Origin: Pseudomonadota bacterium
GTDB taxonomy: Bacteria > Pseudomonadota > Gammaproteobacteria > Acidiferrobacterales > UBA6901
Assembly: GCA_021785795.1 (NCBI GenBank)
Contig: JAJYEK010000181.1
Coordinates: forward strand, 1 to 7,313
DNA: 7,313 bases
Direction of reading: 5' to 3'
Shown here in pieces: positions 6,246-7,313 of the stretch. A program made the translations under genes and the position numbers. The notes under the pieces are model-generated. The model ran no database searches. It had not been told where the DNA came from and saw nothing but the letters and a program-made list of their open reading frames with translations. Numbering within the stretch: the stretch's first letter is position 1; every line of letters begins with the position of its first letter.

Positions 6246-7166
6246 ATGGGTGTGGCCAAAATCGATAAGGCATGGAAGCAGGCGGTAGCGCGCGAGCATC
6301 CGGTGAAGCGGCCGCTGGAAGACGGGGGGCGGGTTAGCCGGAAAGCGATGGAGATGGACCCGCCGAAGCCACGCTCGCGGCTTGCGCGGATCGTGATGGC
6401 CGCATTGCGTTTCGGTATTCCGCCTCTGCTGGGTTTCGCACTGCTAGTGTTGGTGTGGATGCTGATGGCGGAACACTCCGGTGTGCCCGGGCCGGTCAAG
6501 ACCTGGGAATCGGCGCTCAAGGTCTTTGCGCATCCATTTTACGATAACGGCCCGAATGATCAGGGGATCGGATGGAACGTACTGCGCTCGCTGTCGCGCA
6601 TCGCGATCGGCTTCGGCATGGCGACAGCCGCCGGCATTCCGCTCGGCTTCCTGATAGGCCGGTTCGCTTTTCTCAGCCGCATGTGCAAACCGATCATCAG
6701 CCTGCTGCGCCCGGTATCGCCACTTGCCTGGCTGCCCATCGGGTTATACGTATTCAAGGCTGCGCAACCCGCGGCGATCTGGGTGATTTTCATCTCCAGC
6801 ATCTGGCCGATGATCATAAACACCGCGACCGGGGTGACGCGCGTGCCTCAGGACTATCTCAATGTGGCGCGCGTCCTGAAGCTGTCCGAGTGGAAGGTGT
6901 TCACCAAGATTCTTTTTCCGGCGGTGTTGCCATACATGATGACCGGCATGCGTCTGTCCATGGGTATCGCGTGGCTCGTAATTGTCGCGGCCGAAATGCT
7001 GACCGGCGGTGTGGGTATCGGGTTCTGGATATGGGACGAGTGGAATAACCTTAATATCGCGCACATCATCATCGCCATCTTTGTGGTGGGTATCGTCGGA
7101 TTTTTGCTCGATGAGGTACTGCTGATGGCTGCAAAGCGTTTCGACTACGACGGGAGTGGGTCATGA
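6246..7166 (+). CDS. nrtB: Nitrate ABC transporter permease
   Basis: This 306-residue inner-membrane protein is the channel subunit of the nitrate importer, belonging to the binding-protein-dependent permease family that includes NrtB, CmpB and SsuC. About six membrane segments are visible: roughly 56-75, 118-138, 148-170, 177-197, 239-260 and 272-294. The FYDNGPNDQGIGW segment (98-110) is typical of NrtB. The cytoplasmic EAA loop that docks with the ATPase is near 206-234 (NVARVLKLSEW, then KILFPAVLPY). ATG 6246 has a strong GAGGGGAG (6232-6239). This gives a basic, hydrophilic N-terminal tail of about 45 residues before the first helix, somewhat long for the family. ATG 6348 (Met35) would shorten it but has a poorer ribosome site. 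The stop overlaps the ATPase start (ATGA). Confidence 0.92.
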   Translation: MGVAKIDKAWKQAVAREHPVKRPLEDGGRVSRKAMEMDPPKPRSRLARIVMAALRFGIPPLLGFALLVLVWMLMAEHSGVPGPVKTWESALKVFAHPFYDNGPNDQGIGWNVLRSLSRIAIGFGMATAAGIPLGFLIGRFAFLSRMCKPIISLLRPVSPLAWLPIGLYVFKAAQPAAIWVIFISSIWPMIINTATGVTRVPQDYLNVARVLKLSEWKVFTKILFPAVLPYMMTGMRLSMGIAWLVIVAAEMLTGGVGIGFWIWDEWNNLNIAHIIIAIFVVGIVGFLLDEVLLMAAKRFDYDGSGS

Positions 7167-7313
7167 GCGATCACGTCCACATCGAAAATCTGAGCAAGGT
7201 ATTCGATACCAGGAAAGGACGGTTTGTCGCCCTGCGCGACGTGAATCTTTCCGTCCGCGAAGGCGAATTTGTCTCGATCATCGGCCACTCCGGCTGTGGC
7301 AAGTCGACACTGC
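7163..7313 (+). CDS. nrtD: Nitrate ABC transporter ATP-binding subunit, 5' part
   Basis: The first 50 residues of an ABC ATPase are present; the window ends in codon 51. An A-loop region and strand (NLSKVFDTRKGRFVALRDVNLSVREGEF, read in two parts: 9-20 and 21-36) leads to a complete Walker A motif, GHSGCGKST (41-49). The ATG overlaps the nrtB stop by 4 bases (ATGA), with GGGAGTGGG just upstream, so translation is probably coupled. It should power uptake by hydrolysing ATP on the cytoplasmic face of NrtB. The nrtD name is tentative: an NrtC form carries an extra C-terminal binding-protein-like domain that would lie outside the window. Confidence 0.85.
   Translation, partial: MSDHVHIENLSKVFDTRKGRFVALRDVNLSVREGEFVSIIGHSGCGKSTL

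Overview
The window (about 58% G+C by eye) looks like the chromosome of a proteobacterium, most likely gamma- or beta-proteobacterial. The evidence is a membrane PAS-GGDEF-EAL protein, a NasT-type ANTAR antiterminator, a sigma-54/NtrC-style promoter and a Tat-exported nitrate-binding protein. I cannot name the genus.

Layout, all on the + strand. (1) Bases 1-131 hold the end of a degenerate CheY-like receiver. (2) Bases 155-3370 encode a large cyclic-di-GMP enzyme with a periplasmic sensor, a FixL-like PAS, a second PAS, GGDEF and EAL. (3) Bases 3371-3876 are non-coding: an unexplained 66-nt bulged stem-loop, then an NtrC-like box and a near-consensus sigma-54 promoter. (4) Bases 3877-4455 encode the ANTAR response regulator NasT. 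(5) Bases 4456-4608 form a leader with two candidate A1/G4 hexaloop hairpins and a strong intrinsic terminator. (6) Bases 4609-7313 hold the nitrate ABC transporter: nrtA, an unrecognised small gene with a likely CTG start, nrtB, and the 5' end of the ATPase gene.

The right half reads as one nitrogen-control circuit. Nitrogen limitation, through NtrC and RNA polymerase-sigma-54, would transcribe nasT. Most transcripts would then stop at the terminator just before nrtA unless NasT binds the two hairpins and allows read-through into the transporter genes. nrtA, the small gene, nrtB and the ATPase gene are tightly packed, with 4-base overlaps at two of the junctions, so they are probably translationally coupled. 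No nasS, the usual nitrate-sensing partner of NasT, is in the window.

The least expected items are the 61-codon gene between nrtA and nrtB, which an ATG-based search misses; the FixL-like PAS with Tyr at the haem-ligand His position; and the bulged stem-loop after the cyclic-di-GMP gene. The circuit itself is a known type, so I do not claim an entirely new system.
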